This document shows, in pieces, positions 33,887-42,509 of a stretch of 64,000 bases of DNA. The notes beneath the pieces were generated by a model. The model worked only from the letters and a program-made list of their open reading frames with translations. It ran no database searches and was not told the DNA's origin. Made by a program: the position numbers and the translations under genes. How positions within the stretch are numbered: the first letter of the stretch is position 1; each line of letters opens with the position of its first letter. Origin of the DNA: Bacteriovoracaceae bacterium UBA6153 (GTDB taxonomy: Bacteria > Bdellovibrionota > Bacteriovoracia > Bacteriovoracales > Bacteriovoracaceae); NCBI GenBank assembly GCA_002428265.1, contig DIUR01000023.1:1-64000 (forward strand), written 5' to 3'.

Positions 33887-35122
33887 ATGGGCCCAATTAG
33901 ACTCTTATCTTTAAGCATGATTTCTTTAATATTAGCTGCTGACGCTTACGCAGTTACTTTAGGCGAGAGTTTTAACAGCGCCTTGTTAAATAATCAGACA
34001 GATAATATCAACGAGTCCCGTCTGAAGCAAAGCATGGAGCTTAGAACAAGAGGGCAAGGGTCTTACTATCCAACACTTTCGGTTCGAGGGACTTACTTAA
34101 AACAGGAAAGATTTGAAGATCAAAAAACGCTGGGATTAAACCTGACGACTAGTTTGTATAACGGTGGCAGAGACAGACAGCTCATTAAAAATGCTGATAC
34201 CAGTATAAAAATTGCTCAAAATCAAAGACAGCTTGACCGCGTCTCGCTTTATATGGACGTCATTGATTCTTACTATACTTACTTAATGAACTTGAATGAT
34301 CTTAAGAATCTTGATCTTTTAAAAAAGCAAAGTCAGGAGCGCGCGAATGAAATCAGAAAGCGTCTTCAGATTGGTAGATCGAGAAGAGGCGAGCTTTTGC
34401 AGGCCGAAGCACAACTGGCCTCTGTTGATGCTCAGACTTATGACGGGCAAGGATTGCTAAAACAAAGTGAAGCTCGCTTTTATATTCTTACAGGTCTTAG
34501 TAAAGATCAGGCCATGAATATGAAATTTGATGACAAAGTTTCTGAAAAAACTCTAAAAGAGTATTTAGAGATGGCCTATGCAAGAGAAGATTTTCAAAAT
34601 AAACAACTTGCAATTCAGCAATTCGAAGGCGACGTAAAAATTTCTAAGGCACACTATCTTCCAACTCTTGATCTTCTTTCAAATTATTATGCTATTAAAG
34701 AGGGTGGATCAACCAGTTCAAGAAATTCTGATTGGGATATTGGTTTAAACCTGACAATCCCATTATATGAAGGTGGAGTTTCTCAGGCCTTGGTAAGAGA
34801 GTCAGTAGAGAAGGCCCAAACGGCAAGATACCAATTAACGGATTATCAAAAGAGCATCACGATCGAAGTGACTTCGAGATATGAAATGTTCCATCGTTAT
34901 TTTGATCAGATCAAAGCTTTTGATTCTGCACTAGATAAAGCTAAAAAAAGCTACGACGAAACTCTTAAAGATTACCGTTTAGGTTTAGTGACTAACTTAG
35001 ATGTCATTTCTTCATTAAATCTTTATCTCGACAGCAAAAGAAATGCAGAAAGAACGAGAATCATGGCCATTATGAATCAAAAATTACTGGAAGCTTCATC
35101 TGGGCTTGTGCCAGAAGTATGA
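33887..35122 (+). CDS. TolC-family outer-membrane efflux/secretion protein
   Basis: 411 residues from ATG 33887, preceded by AAGAAGGA; the frame is open further upstream but that part has no signal sequence. Signal peptide 1-22 ('AADAYA'). The mature protein is made of two repeats of long helices with strand turns, as in TolC: 'LTTSLYNGGRDRQLIKNADTS' and 'NLTIPLYEGGVSQALVRESV' are the equivalent repeat turns (x-P/S-L-Y-x-G-G). It is the outer channel of a tripartite pump or type I secretion system; no inner-membrane pump or adaptor is adjacent. Overlaps the next gene by 4 bases. Confidence 0.88.
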   Translation: MGPIRLLSLSMISLILAADAYAVTLGESFNSALLNNQTDNINESRLKQSMELRTRGQGSYYPTLSVRGTYLKQERFEDQKTLGLNLTTSLYNGGRDRQLIKNADTSIKIAQNQRQLDRVSLYMDVIDSYYTYLMNLNDLKNLDLLKKQSQERANEIRKRLQIGRSRRGELLQAEAQLASVDAQTYDGQGLLKQSEARFYILTGLSKDQAMNMKFDDKVSEKTLKEYLEMAYAREDFQNKQLAIQQFEGDVKISKAHYLPTLDLLSNYYAIKEGGSTSSRNSDWDIGLNLTIPLYEGGVSQALVRESVEKAQTARYQLTDYQKSITIEVTSRYEMFHRYFDQIKAFDSALDKAKKSYDETLKDYRLGLVTNLDVISSLNLYLDSKRNAERTRIMAIMNQKLLEASSGLVPEV

Positions 35123-35622
35123 ACAAGCCGATAGTCTCACTTCAGGAAAATGCTTCAGGATTTTTTGATAAAATCAGCTCTAAACACGCTCAAAGCATGG
35201 AGTGTAAAAAAGGCTGTTCTAAATGTTGTCAGACTGACATCAGTGTTTTTGAAATTGAAGCGGAAAGAATCAACGACTGGCTTACGACTCAATCTCTTGA
35301 AGAACAAAAGAGATTATTGGAACTCTGGAAAACTCCTCATCAAACGGGTCACTGTGCTTTTTTATACAATGATCAGTGCACTGTCTATGAAGCCCGCCCG
35401 CTTATTTGCCGCACGCAAGGTCTGCCGCTTTATTTATCTACTGAAAATATTCTTGATTATTGTCCGCTGAACTTTAAAGAGGGGAATCCGCCGAAGGAAG
35501 ATTGGCTGAATCTTGAGAGAATGAACACGCTGCTTTCTTTTGCGGCGTCCTCTGAAAATAAAGATCAGAGGATACGCCTTAAAAAATTAAAAACGAAATT
35601 TACGGAATCGCTCTCTCAATAA
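35119..35622 (+). CDS. YkgJ-family cysteine cluster protein
   Basis: 167 residues. Cysteine motifs: 'CKKGCSKCC' near 29-37, 'HCAFLYNDQCTVYEARPLICR' spanning about 78-98 (C-x8-C-x9-C), and a later 'DYCPL'. This is the YkgJ/UPF0153 pattern, thought to bind a metal or Fe-S cluster; some relatives act with flagella-related or oxidative modifications. No catalytic role is established. Overlaps tolC-like gene (ATGA), so translationally coupled, and converges on the carboxypeptidase gene with 23 bases shared. Confidence 0.85.
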   Translation: MNKPIVSLQENASGFFDKISSKHAQSMECKKGCSKCCQTDISVFEIEAERINDWLTTQSLEEQKRLLELWKTPHQTGHCAFLYNDQCTVYEARPLICRTQGLPLYLSTENILDYCPLNFKEGNPPKEDWLNLERMNTLLSFAASSENKDQRIRLKKLKTKFTESLSQ

Positions 35623-36673
35623 ATCTTAATAGAGCAGCCTTGTTTTCTTTGTAGTAGTAATCAACTTTTGTATACTCAGGCCATTTTGTATTAGAAACTT
35701 CAATGGTGATCTGAAGGTCATTTCTATACTTGATACTCCAATCTTGCATTCCACCATTTACTTCATACCATGCGTATCCATTGGTGATTCCATTTTTAAA
35801 TGATGTAGAAGCACTCATGTAGGGAGTTAGTCCTGCGTACTCTAAGCAAAACTCTTTTACCAAGGCTTCTTTTGGAAATTTTTCAGCAGCAGTATCCCAA
35901 GGATAGTTTGCGACTTCAGCTCCTCCGTGGAAGTTTGCTGATAAAACGAAGTTTCTTGTTTTTTGCCAGTTCATGACGGCCTGAGTTTCCAGTTGGCGGC
36001 CATCTGTAACATCTTTATTGTCGCTTGTTGTGTGATCAGGAAAGTCGCGGTTCAAATCCACATACTTTGCATTTCCTCGTGAGCTTGCAGCGGCCCCGTC
36101 TGGATTCATTGACGGCATAATATAAATTTGAACGCGGTCAAGAAGGTTTGTGATCTGAGGATCTTTTCCGTAATTTTGTGCCAGGTCTTTAATCAGTCTT
36201 ACCATCATTTCACGTCCGACAATTTCGTCTCCGTGCATGTTAGCGATGTATTTAAATTCTGGGCGCGAATCATTTTCTTTAACGTTGTTTGATAATTTTA
36301 TCACCCATAGGTCTCTGCCTTTAACAGACTTACCAATAGAAAACATACTTGTGATTTCAGGATAAGCGTTTGTAACAGATCTCAATTCTTTTTCTATTTC
36401 TTCTGGTGATGGGTATTGACCGCGAGCTTTCATGCCAGCAATTTTCATTGAGAAGTGGGGGATATTGTTGTTATCTAAAAATTCACCAAGACCTTTTGGG
36501 CCGTAAAGCTCAAAGCCGCCTTTTTCAATGTGATCAATAGTAAGTTCTGGTCTTGATTTAAGCATTTCGAAAGTTTTCTGATCATCCGTTTGAATGTAGA
36601 AAGACTCTTCGACAATTTTTGCTTGAAGTGATGTGACAATTAATAGCGCAAATAAAACTGCTAGTTTTTTCAT
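35600..36673 (-). CDS. Exported M14-family zinc carboxypeptidase
   Basis: 357 residues, signal peptide 1-18 ('TSLQA'). Zinc ligands H147 and E150 ('NMHGDE') and H249 ('NFHGGAE'); catalytic E325 in 'ITIEVS'. Arg residues for substrate carboxylate are in 'MNPDGAAASSRGN'/'VDLNRDFP'. An N-terminal propeptide-like stretch (19-90) precedes the catalytic domain, as in metazoan and bacterial carboxypeptidases. A periplasmic or secreted digestive role is plausible. Single gene. Confidence 0.92.
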   Translation of the reverse strand: MKKLAVLFALLIVTSLQAKIVEESFYIQTDDQKTFEMLKSRPELTIDHIEKGGFELYGPKGLGEFLDNNNIPHFSMKIAGMKARGQYPSPEEIEKELRSVTNAYPEITSMFSIGKSVKGRDLWVIKLSNNVKENDSRPEFKYIANMHGDEIVGREMMVRLIKDLAQNYGKDPQITNLLDRVQIYIMPSMNPDGAAASSRGNAKYVDLNRDFPDHTTSDNKDVTDGRQLETQAVMNWQKTRNFVLSANFHGGAEVANYPWDTAAEKFPKEALVKEFCLEYAGLTPYMSASTSFKNGITNGYAWYEVNGGMQDWSIKYRNDLQITIEVSNTKWPEYTKVDYYYKENKAALLRFIERAIP

Positions 36674-36856
36674 TTTCCTCGTCCTTGAGAATTGGTGACA
36701 TGCCTTGCAGTCTACTCCTGTTGATTCGACATTCCCAACTGATGATAGGGATTGTTGGAATATTTTTTCACTGACTTAAAAGATCAAGCATCTTACCTTG
36801 ACCGAAAATTCACCCTGGGGTAAATTTTTGATTCATAAAAACGCAAGGATTCCATC

Positions 36857-38590
36857 ATGCTAACGCGCTCCTTTGTATTGTTATTTTCTTTAATTTTTAC
36901 GACTCAAATATATTCTCAGGTACCTACTTCAGTTATTAAAAAGGCCATTGAGGATACTAAACCTCGTCCTAAAGAAACAACAGCACAAGAGCAAACGGTA
37001 AAGTCCAATACAAGTTATGTAGAGCTCGAAAAATTAAAAAGCCCACGCGCGACAATGAGAACATTTATTGAGGCGATGGACGAGGTCAAAAAAAACAGTG
37101 GCTCGTCTAGGTCATATTTTGATCAGGCCGCAAGAACTTTCAACCTCTCACGCATTGATGAAAACCTTCGTGAAATGACGGGCAGGCAGGCGGCAGAGCG
37201 CTTGATCAATACTCTGGATAGAATCACTAAGGTTGATTTCAATCATATCCCTGACGACTCTGAGGGCTCAATCTGGTATTTCAGAAAACAGACGATCACG
37301 GAAGGCAACGATACTATTGAAGCAGAAATTGCCATCGAAAAAAATGCAGACGGAGCATGGAGATTTACTCCTCAAACGGTAAGTACGATTAGTGTGCTTT
37401 ACTCAGCAGTGTCCCATTTAAAAGTTGTCGATGGGGTCATTGAGTATAAAAACTGGAAAACAAAAATCAAAGCATGGATGCCGGCCTGGACTTCAGAAGA
37501 CTTTCTGATGTTTTCTAAAGGGCAGTGGTTAGGATTTCTGGTCGTTTTTGTCTTAGCTATTTTAGCTCTAAGTTTGGTTAGGTATCTTACGACTTTATAC
37601 ATTCGCGATATGGTCAAAAAAGAATCGCTAGATTTTAAAGAGAAAGATCACTATAAAGCGACTCTGCCATTTGGTCTTCTGGCCTTCTCTTTAGTTTGTA
37701 TGGGAGGAGTGCGCGTTCTGGAGCTCGACCTTGAAGCTTTTGAAGTACTCGTTCGCGCTTTTTACATTCTGATAGCGTTAACGTCGGTATGGACTGCTGT
37801 TAAAATTGTTGATCTCATCAGCATGCACTTTAAAAAGATCGCTAAAGACACCCACAATAAATTTGATGATGTCTTAGTTCCCATGCTTTCAAAAACGGCC
37901 AAGGTTTTGGTCGTGGCCTTTGGAACAATTCTCGTCGCTCACAGTTTAACTTTTGATATCGGAAGTATCCTTGCCGGTCTGGGAATCGGGGGGGTGGCCG
38001 TCGCCCTTGCTGCAAAAGATACAATTTCGAATCTCTTTGGATCAGTCACAGTCATTATGGATAGACCTTTTTTAATCGGGGACTATGTCATTTTAGATAA
38101 GGGTTTAGAAGGAACAGTTGAAGAGGTAGGATTTAGAAGTACGAGACTTAGAACTCCACACCAGTCTCTTGTGAGTCTTCCAAACAATGTTCTTGCTAAC
38201 ATGGCCATCGATAATTATGGAATGAGAGGCTCGAGACGTTTTAGAATTTTTCTTCAGATGGAGTATTCAACTCCGATAGATAAACTCGAAGAGTTTTGCG
38301 AAAGGCTTCGTTATATGTGCAAAATTCATCCATTAATAGATCCTAACAATGCTCAGATCTATATCAACGACATGACTGATAAATCAGTTAACATTTTATT
38401 AAATGTGTTCTTCAGAACAACTGTTGGAGATGTGGAGCTAGAGGAAAGACATAAATTGATTGTTGAGATCTTAAAGCTCGCCAAAGAAATCGGTGTACGA
38501 TTTGCCTTTCCTTCAAATACGATGATTATTAGTCCGGCAGACGAGCTTCAGAATTTTAAAGAAGCGAGAGTGGACAGTACTAGTTTGTAA
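36857..38590 (+). CDS. MscS-family mechanosensitive channel with periplasmic domain
   Basis: 577 residues, signal peptide ~1-20. Residues 21-205 form an extra periplasmic domain of unknown type. About five membrane helices follow (217-245, 270-290, 297-320, 345-370, 375-395), then the MscS beta domain: 'DRPFLIGDYVILDKGLEGTVEEVGFRSTRL' (start quoted, 'F-x-x-G-D' plus 'G-T-V-E-x-V-G-F-R-x-T') and 'LPNNVLANMAIDNYG'. Protects against osmotic downshift. Larger than E. coli MscS because of the N-terminal domain. Converges on the DUF3465 gene with 11 bases shared. Confidence 0.9.
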   Translation: MLTRSFVLLFSLIFTTQIYSQVPTSVIKKAIEDTKPRPKETTAQEQTVKSNTSYVELEKLKSPRATMRTFIEAMDEVKKNSGSSRSYFDQAARTFNLSRIDENLREMTGRQAAERLINTLDRITKVDFNHIPDDSEGSIWYFRKQTITEGNDTIEAEIAIEKNADGAWRFTPQTVSTISVLYSAVSHLKVVDGVIEYKNWKTKIKAWMPAWTSEDFLMFSKGQWLGFLVVFVLAILALSLVRYLTTLYIRDMVKKESLDFKEKDHYKATLPFGLLAFSLVCMGGVRVLELDLEAFEVLVRAFYILIALTSVWTAVKIVDLISMHFKKIAKDTHNKFDDVLVPMLSKTAKVLVVAFGTILVAHSLTFDIGSILAGLGIGGVAVALAAKDTISNLFGSVTVIMDRPFLIGDYVILDKGLEGTVEEVGFRSTRLRTPHQSLVSLPNNVLANMAIDNYGMRGSRRFRIFLQMEYSTPIDKLEEFCERLRYMCKIHPLIDPNNAQIYINDMTDKSVNILLNVFFRTTVGDVELEERHKLIVEILKLAKEIGVRFAFPSNTMIISPADELQNFKEARVDSTSL

Positions 38591-39032
38591 CTTCTGTATC
38601 GCCGAAAAGAGTTCCATCGATGATAGTGAAGCCATCAGCGTGCGGCCCATGTGGATCGAAATGTGTCCAGTGAACCATTCCTTTTCCAACTCTTAAAAAC
38701 TCGCCGCAAATTTTAGCAGCTTTTCCTTCTTTAAGTGGAAGACGGCCGAACTCTAAATTGCTTACGATAAGCAGAGTGATGTCTGAATTAACTTTAAGTT
38801 TAAATTTTTGGTGAGGTCTGCCAGAGTGGTCTTCTTTTTTGATTTCTGTGATGATTCCTGAAACAAAAACCTGTGTACGGTTACCTTTAGGGTTTGCCAT
38901 CACACCTCTTAATTCATTTACAGTGCCGCTAAGAATGTTGCCTTTGTAATCTTTGCATTCTGCCTGAGGCTGAATCGCTGACTGAGTAGAAAACGACAAC
39001 AGAAGTAAAAAACCTGCAACCAAAGCTTTCAT
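38580..39032 (-). CDS. Exported DUF3465-like OB-fold protein
   Basis: 150 residues, signal peptide 1-18. The mature protein has the 'HWTHFDPHGPHADGF' motif near 119-133, which matches the HWTH motif that characterises DUF3465, plus 'VSGIITEIKKEDHSGRPHQKF' typical of small OB-folds. Function unknown in the family; a nucleic-acid or ligand-binding OB-fold outside the cytoplasm is plausible. Two cysteines could form a disulfide. Confidence 0.65.
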   Translation of the reverse strand: MKALVAGFLLLLSFSTQSAIQPQAECKDYKGNILSGTVNELRGVMANPKGNRTQVFVSGIITEIKKEDHSGRPHQKFKLKVNSDITLLIVSNLEFGRLPLKEGKAAKICGEFLRVGKGMVHWTHFDPHGPHADGFTIIDGTLFGDTEVTN

Positions 39033-39089
39033 GTAAGAATCATCCTTATAAATGTTTAAGGCATTTTTAAAGAAGAACTCTCGCGCCGT

Positions 39090-40001
39090 CTAGTTTTTTG
39101 TAAGCTTTCTTTTACCCTTTAAATCTTTGCCCACACCAACTAAATAAGCGTTGTAGCGCAAAGTGATTTTCTGATTATCGCCCAACGTTTCTGGGGCCGT
39201 CGTTTTTGTGTAGGTTTCTTGATTGACTGGGAAGGCCGTAATCAAAGTTTCTTTTTCGTCGAAGTGATTAACTACTGAATAGATCAGAAGATATGAGTTT
39301 TCAGACTGATCGGGCTTCACCGGATAAGGAACAAAAGTTGTGACTAGTGTGTAGTCTTTTAAAACTTCTTCCAGTCTGTCGTACTTAATTTTGGAGTAGT
39401 CATAAGTGAAGACCTCGTTTGAGACATTTTTTAATAAGCTCAGATTTGACTTATTTTTAAAGGCCAGGCTTCCCGCAAAATAAGTGATGTTAGAAAGAAG
39501 TCCACCATCAATAGTGTCCGGAGAGAGGGCATTACCTGTTAGGGAGAAGGCCTGATTAACTTCAGGGCTAATCCATCTTTTTCTCTTATAACCGTAAGGT
39601 GTATCGATAGTGCTAAAGAGGTATCCATAAGTGTGCATGATGCCTGCATGGACAATTTTATTATCGTTTTTGATGTTGAAGATTAATTGTAGGTCACCAA
39701 TGATTTTATCTTCAACGATAATTTTTTTTGCACCAGAATCGAAATTCAGACTTTGTCCCCACATCATTGGAAGGTATGGATCTTTGGCGTCTTTAGAAAT
39801 TTGTGCATAAAGAGCAGGGTTATTTTCCTGGATCACGTTCAGGATTGATGTACGTGCTTCAGTGGATTCCATCGTCATGTCATTCCAGTATTGATCTTGG
39901 GCAGATGTGTGCGAGTTAATGTCGCGGGATTTTTTCTGCGTGCTTGAGCAGGCAAGAGTGAAGAGGAGAGTAAGGATGAAGATAATATTTTTTGTTTTCA
40001 T
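39090..40001 (-). CDS. Lipoprotein of unknown function
   Basis: 303 residues with lipobox 'LTLACSS' (Cys ~17). I chose ATG 40001 (AGGAG about 10 bases upstream) instead of the longer frame from 40037. The mature part of ~285 residues is globular with few cysteines; segments such as 'MMWGQSLNFDSG', 'RKRWISPEVNQAFSLTG' and 'TTFVPYPVKPDQSENSYLLIYSV' suggest a beta-rich, perhaps beta-propeller, domain. No family recognised. Confidence 0.7.
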   Translation of the reverse strand: MKTKNIIFILTLLFTLACSSTQKKSRDINSHTSAQDQYWNDMTMESTEARTSILNVIQENNPALYAQISKDAKDPYLPMMWGQSLNFDSGAKKIIVEDKIIGDLQLIFNIKNDNKIVHAGIMHTYGYLFSTIDTPYGYKRKRWISPEVNQAFSLTGNALSPDTIDGGLLSNITYFAGSLAFKNKSNLSLLKNVSNEVFTYDYSKIKYDRLEEVLKDYTLVTTFVPYPVKPDQSENSYLLIYSVVNHFDEKETLITAFPVNQETYTKTTAPETLGDNQKITLRYNAYLVGVGKDLKGKRKLTKN

Positions 40002-40131
40002 GGAATTAGGTTCTCCTAAAGTGCCCCCTTTGAGCAAGGAAAAAACCTCAAAAAATGGGCACTAAATTCACTACAAACCTCGTACTAAATATGTCTAAAT
40101 CAGTGAATTTTGAGAGTTAAAAACGAATATT

Positions 40132-40159
40132 TTGGAATGCTCACGATTGCTACTATACT
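40132..40159 (+). promoter_or_regulatory. Putative promoter of small membrane protein gene
   Basis: TTGGAA (40132-40137), 16-base spacer, TATACT (40154-40159). Predicted transcript begins about 50 bases before ATG 40218, supporting that start against longer upstream frames. Confidence 0.5.
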
Positions 40160-40217
40160 GGCTTCATCGCATCTACTAACCAAACCATCCAGTAGGTCAG
40201 CGATAGGAGTTCAGTCT

Positions 40218-40466
40218 ATGCATATGACAAAAAATAACAGTGAGACACCAAATCAGTACTCTTTCTGGAGTGCTACTCTGATGCTGGTGACGGCCTTCGC
40301 TATTGCAGATGCACTAACGGGAGGTCTACTTAGAGAGTCTGTTACTCTGAGTTCTAACGAATATGCTGTGGCACTGGCCCTTGTGATTGCGACTGTTGGA
40401 GTTTACGCCTCAGATGGATCACCTGGACTTAAATTCGTGCGCGCCTGTTCCCGTCACAAATTATGA
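40218..40466 (+). CDS. Small two-helix membrane protein
   Basis: 82 residues from ATG 40218, with AGGAG (40205-40209) 8 bases upstream; longer frames (TTG 40110) include the promoter and are unlikely. Two hydrophobic segments, 'FWSATLMLVTAFAIADALTGG' region (about 17-36) and 'YAVALALVIATVGVYA' (~49-64), separated by a short loop; basic C-terminus. Its own promoter and terminator support a real gene. Function unknown; length and form recall holin-like or respiratory accessory proteins, without proof. Confidence 0.6.
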   Translation: MHMTKNNSETPNQYSFWSATLMLVTAFAIADALTGGLLRESVTLSSNEYAVALALVIATVGVYASDGSPGLKFVRACSRHKL

Positions 40467-40495
40467 AGTAGCTCTCAATCAACAAGTAAGTTTAG

Positions 40496-40527
40496 AAAAA
40501 GGCCCGCTGTAATCGCAGGCCTTTTTT
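40496..40527. terminator. Bidirectional hairpin terminator
   Basis: A-run, GGCCCGC, 7-base loop, GCAGGCC, then seven T residues. The stem has one internal mismatch. It serves the small membrane protein on the plus strand and the agmatinase gene on the minus strand. Confidence 0.8.
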
Positions 40528-41642
40528 TATTTTGCAGCTCTAATTTTAATGTGACCTAAACTCGCAAGACATGCGGAAGTGATCTTATAAAGCAGTCTCA
40601 TCCCAACGTTCGCATCCCACTCATCCGTTTTATCTTTTGGAGAAGGTGCGACTTCAACCAGGTCGAAACCAACTAATTGTCTTCCAGATCTCACGACTTC
40701 ATTCACGATGTAGACGACTTCCGGATAATCAAGTCCTCCAGGTACAGGCGTCCCCGTATTAGGGCAGAATCTTGGATCAAGGCCGTCGATATCAAAAGAG
40801 ATATAAACCTGCTTAGGAAGCTTAGAAACGATTTCCTGCGCGATTTTCATGAACGGCTCGCCGTTAAGTTTTCTTTGCGCGAGAACTTGATCGAAGTAGA
40901 TATCAATTTTTTTATGCTCTTTTGTGTAGATGTATTCTTGCTCACAGAAATCTCTGATTCCTACTTGAACTAATTTTCCAACTTGAGGGATTTTTTCCAT
41001 CACGTTGTGCATGATTGTAGCGTGTGAGTTGGTGAATCCCATGTAAGCAATACGCGTGTCTGAGTGGGCATCAAAGTGAAGCACTCCCATGCCAGGGTAT
41101 TTTTCAGCATAAGCTTTAATCGCTCCAAATGGAGTCGCGTGATCACCTCCAACCACAACAGAGATCTGATCATTATCTAAAAGCGCTTTTGTCTGAGCGT
41201 AAACTTCATCGTTCAAATCTTCACACAGCTCATTAACTTTTTTCAGACTTGCCTGAAGAGTCTTACTTTTTGCCATCGACTCATCATCGGCATCGATGAT
41301 TTTTTTTGCGATAGCGCGCCCTTGTGTATTTAACTTTTTAATTTTTGCACTTTCTTTTCTCATATAAAGACCGGCCTGGTAGGCATCAATATAATCCAGG
41401 TCGAAAAAATCAATTTGCTCAGAGGCCTGTAAAATAGCACCAGGACCTTTTGATGTTCCTGCTTGGTACGAAGTCGTGACGTCCCAAGGAATAGGCAGAA
41501 AGACGACCTTAGCTTCACTTTCTTTGAAAGGGAGTCCGTAAATTCCATCTGCAGAAGTTGCCTTTGCGTTTGGATCAATAACGGTTCTAGTTGTAGCTTT
41601 AGCTACCTTTGCTGGAGTTTTTTTAACGGCTTTTTTTGTCAT
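40527..41642 (-). CDS. speB: Agmatinase/arginase-family ureohydrolase
   Basis: 371 residues. Manganese-binding motifs are intact: 'GGDHATPFG', 'HFDAHSDTR' and 'SFDIDGLDP', the last giving the final metal Asp pair; agmatinase-type 'NTGTPVPGGLDYPE' follows. The enzyme hydrolyses a guanidino substrate (agmatine, possibly arginine or guanidinobutyrate) to urea and an amine. The N-terminal 28 residues are rich in Lys, Ala, Thr and Pro ('KKAVKKTPAKVAKATTR') and not part of the fold; typical SpeB is about 305-315 residues, so this extension plus inserts near 100-130 is unusual. Single gene. Confidence 0.88.
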   Translation of the reverse strand: MTKKAVKKTPAKVAKATTRTVIDPNAKATSADGIYGLPFKESEAKVVFLPIPWDVTTSYQAGTSKGPGAILQASEQIDFFDLDYIDAYQAGLYMRKESAKIKKLNTQGRAIAKKIIDADDESMAKSKTLQASLKKVNELCEDLNDEVYAQTKALLDNDQISVVVGGDHATPFGAIKAYAEKYPGMGVLHFDAHSDTRIAYMGFTNSHATIMHNVMEKIPQVGKLVQVGIRDFCEQEYIYTKEHKKIDIYFDQVLAQRKLNGEPFMKIAQEIVSKLPKQVYISFDIDGLDPRFCPNTGTPVPGGLDYPEVVYIVNEVVRSGRQLVGFDLVEVAPSPKDKTDEWDANVGMRLLYKITSACLASLGHIKIRAAK

Positions 41643-41719
41643 AAAGTATCTCTTTCTTTTTAGTGTTTTAGGGGTAAACTTTTTTTATAAAAACGAAGAT
41701 TATCACAGGGAGAGTGTGT

Positions 41720-42439
41720 ATGCGAAAAATTTTTGGAACAATTTGTTTCTTTCTTTTAGTGGGTATAAATACTGAGGCCCTGGCCCACGACAATGTAAGA
41801 TTAATCTCTGTTACAGGCATCGCAGAAAAATCATTTCAACCGGATATCGTGCGCATCAATCTCTCAATCTGGGGAAAAGGCGAGAGCGCTAAAAAAGCTC
41901 AAAATAATGCTCAGTCTGCTTTCGAGCTTTTGAAAAAAAGTGTTGAGACTTTTAAAATTAAAAAAGAAGACATCCGCACAACTTCATATGAGCTCAATCC
42001 TGAATATGTTTACGATCAAAAAACCAATAAAAATAATATCAACGGCTACAATGCTAATCAGGGCGTCTCTGTGACACTTCGAAAAGTCGATGATGCCGGG
42101 GCCTTTTTAGATGCATTAACAACATCTTCAAAAACAAATATGAGTGGAGTGACCATTGTGACTCTAGGTTTTGATTTAGATAAACGTCTCGATGAAGAGC
42201 GCGCTCTTATGACAGAAGCGGTGAAGGCAGCAGCAGCGGACGCCGATGTTTTGGCCCGTGCAGCTCAGGTTAAATTAAAAGGAATTTATAGGCTGGCACC
42301 TCGCGGTGCGAATGCACCTGCACCAATGTTTAGAGCAGACGCCATGATGTCACGCTCAAAAGAAATGAGTGCTCCGCAGCTTATGAGTGGAGAAGTCAAA
42401 GTTACTGCTGAGGTTACGGCAGACTACATTGTCGAGTAA
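41720..42439 (+). CDS. Exported SIMPL-domain protein
   Basis: 239 residues from ATG 41720, which has AGGGAG 7 bases upstream (GTG 41714 is too close to that site). Signal peptide 1-22 ('TEALA'). One SIMPL/DUF541 domain: 'ISVTGIAEKSFQPDIVRINLSI' pattern at the start, 'VETFKIKKEDIRTTSYELNPEY' and 'NANQGVSVTLRKVD' later. Periplasmic SIMPL proteins have been linked to stress and cell-envelope functions, but biochemistry is not settled. Faces the cytochrome gene downstream; a hairpin lies between. Confidence 0.85.
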   Translation: MRKIFGTICFFLLVGINTEALAHDNVRLISVTGIAEKSFQPDIVRINLSIWGKGESAKKAQNNAQSAFELLKKSVETFKIKKEDIRTTSYELNPEYVYDQKTNKNNINGYNANQGVSVTLRKVDDAGAFLDALTTSSKTNMSGVTIVTLGFDLDKRLDEERALMTEAVKAAAADADVLARAAQVKLKGIYRLAPRGANAPAPMFRADAMMSRSKEMSAPQLMSGEVKVTAEVTADYIVE

Positions 42440-42484
42440 GTTTTTTCCTTCAATTGTCAGAAAGTTTGAATAGTCAAACATCCT

Positions 42485-42509
42485 CATGCCCACTAACATT
42501 GTGGGCATG
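42485..42509 (+). repeat. Hairpin containing the start codon of the cytochrome gene
   Basis: Perfect 9-bp inverted repeat CATGCCCAC-TAACATT-GTGGGCATG. Its right arm contains the ATG (42507) of the peroxidase-like gene, and no T-tract follows, so it does not look like a terminator. It could hide the start in RNA or be an operator. Confidence 0.6.
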
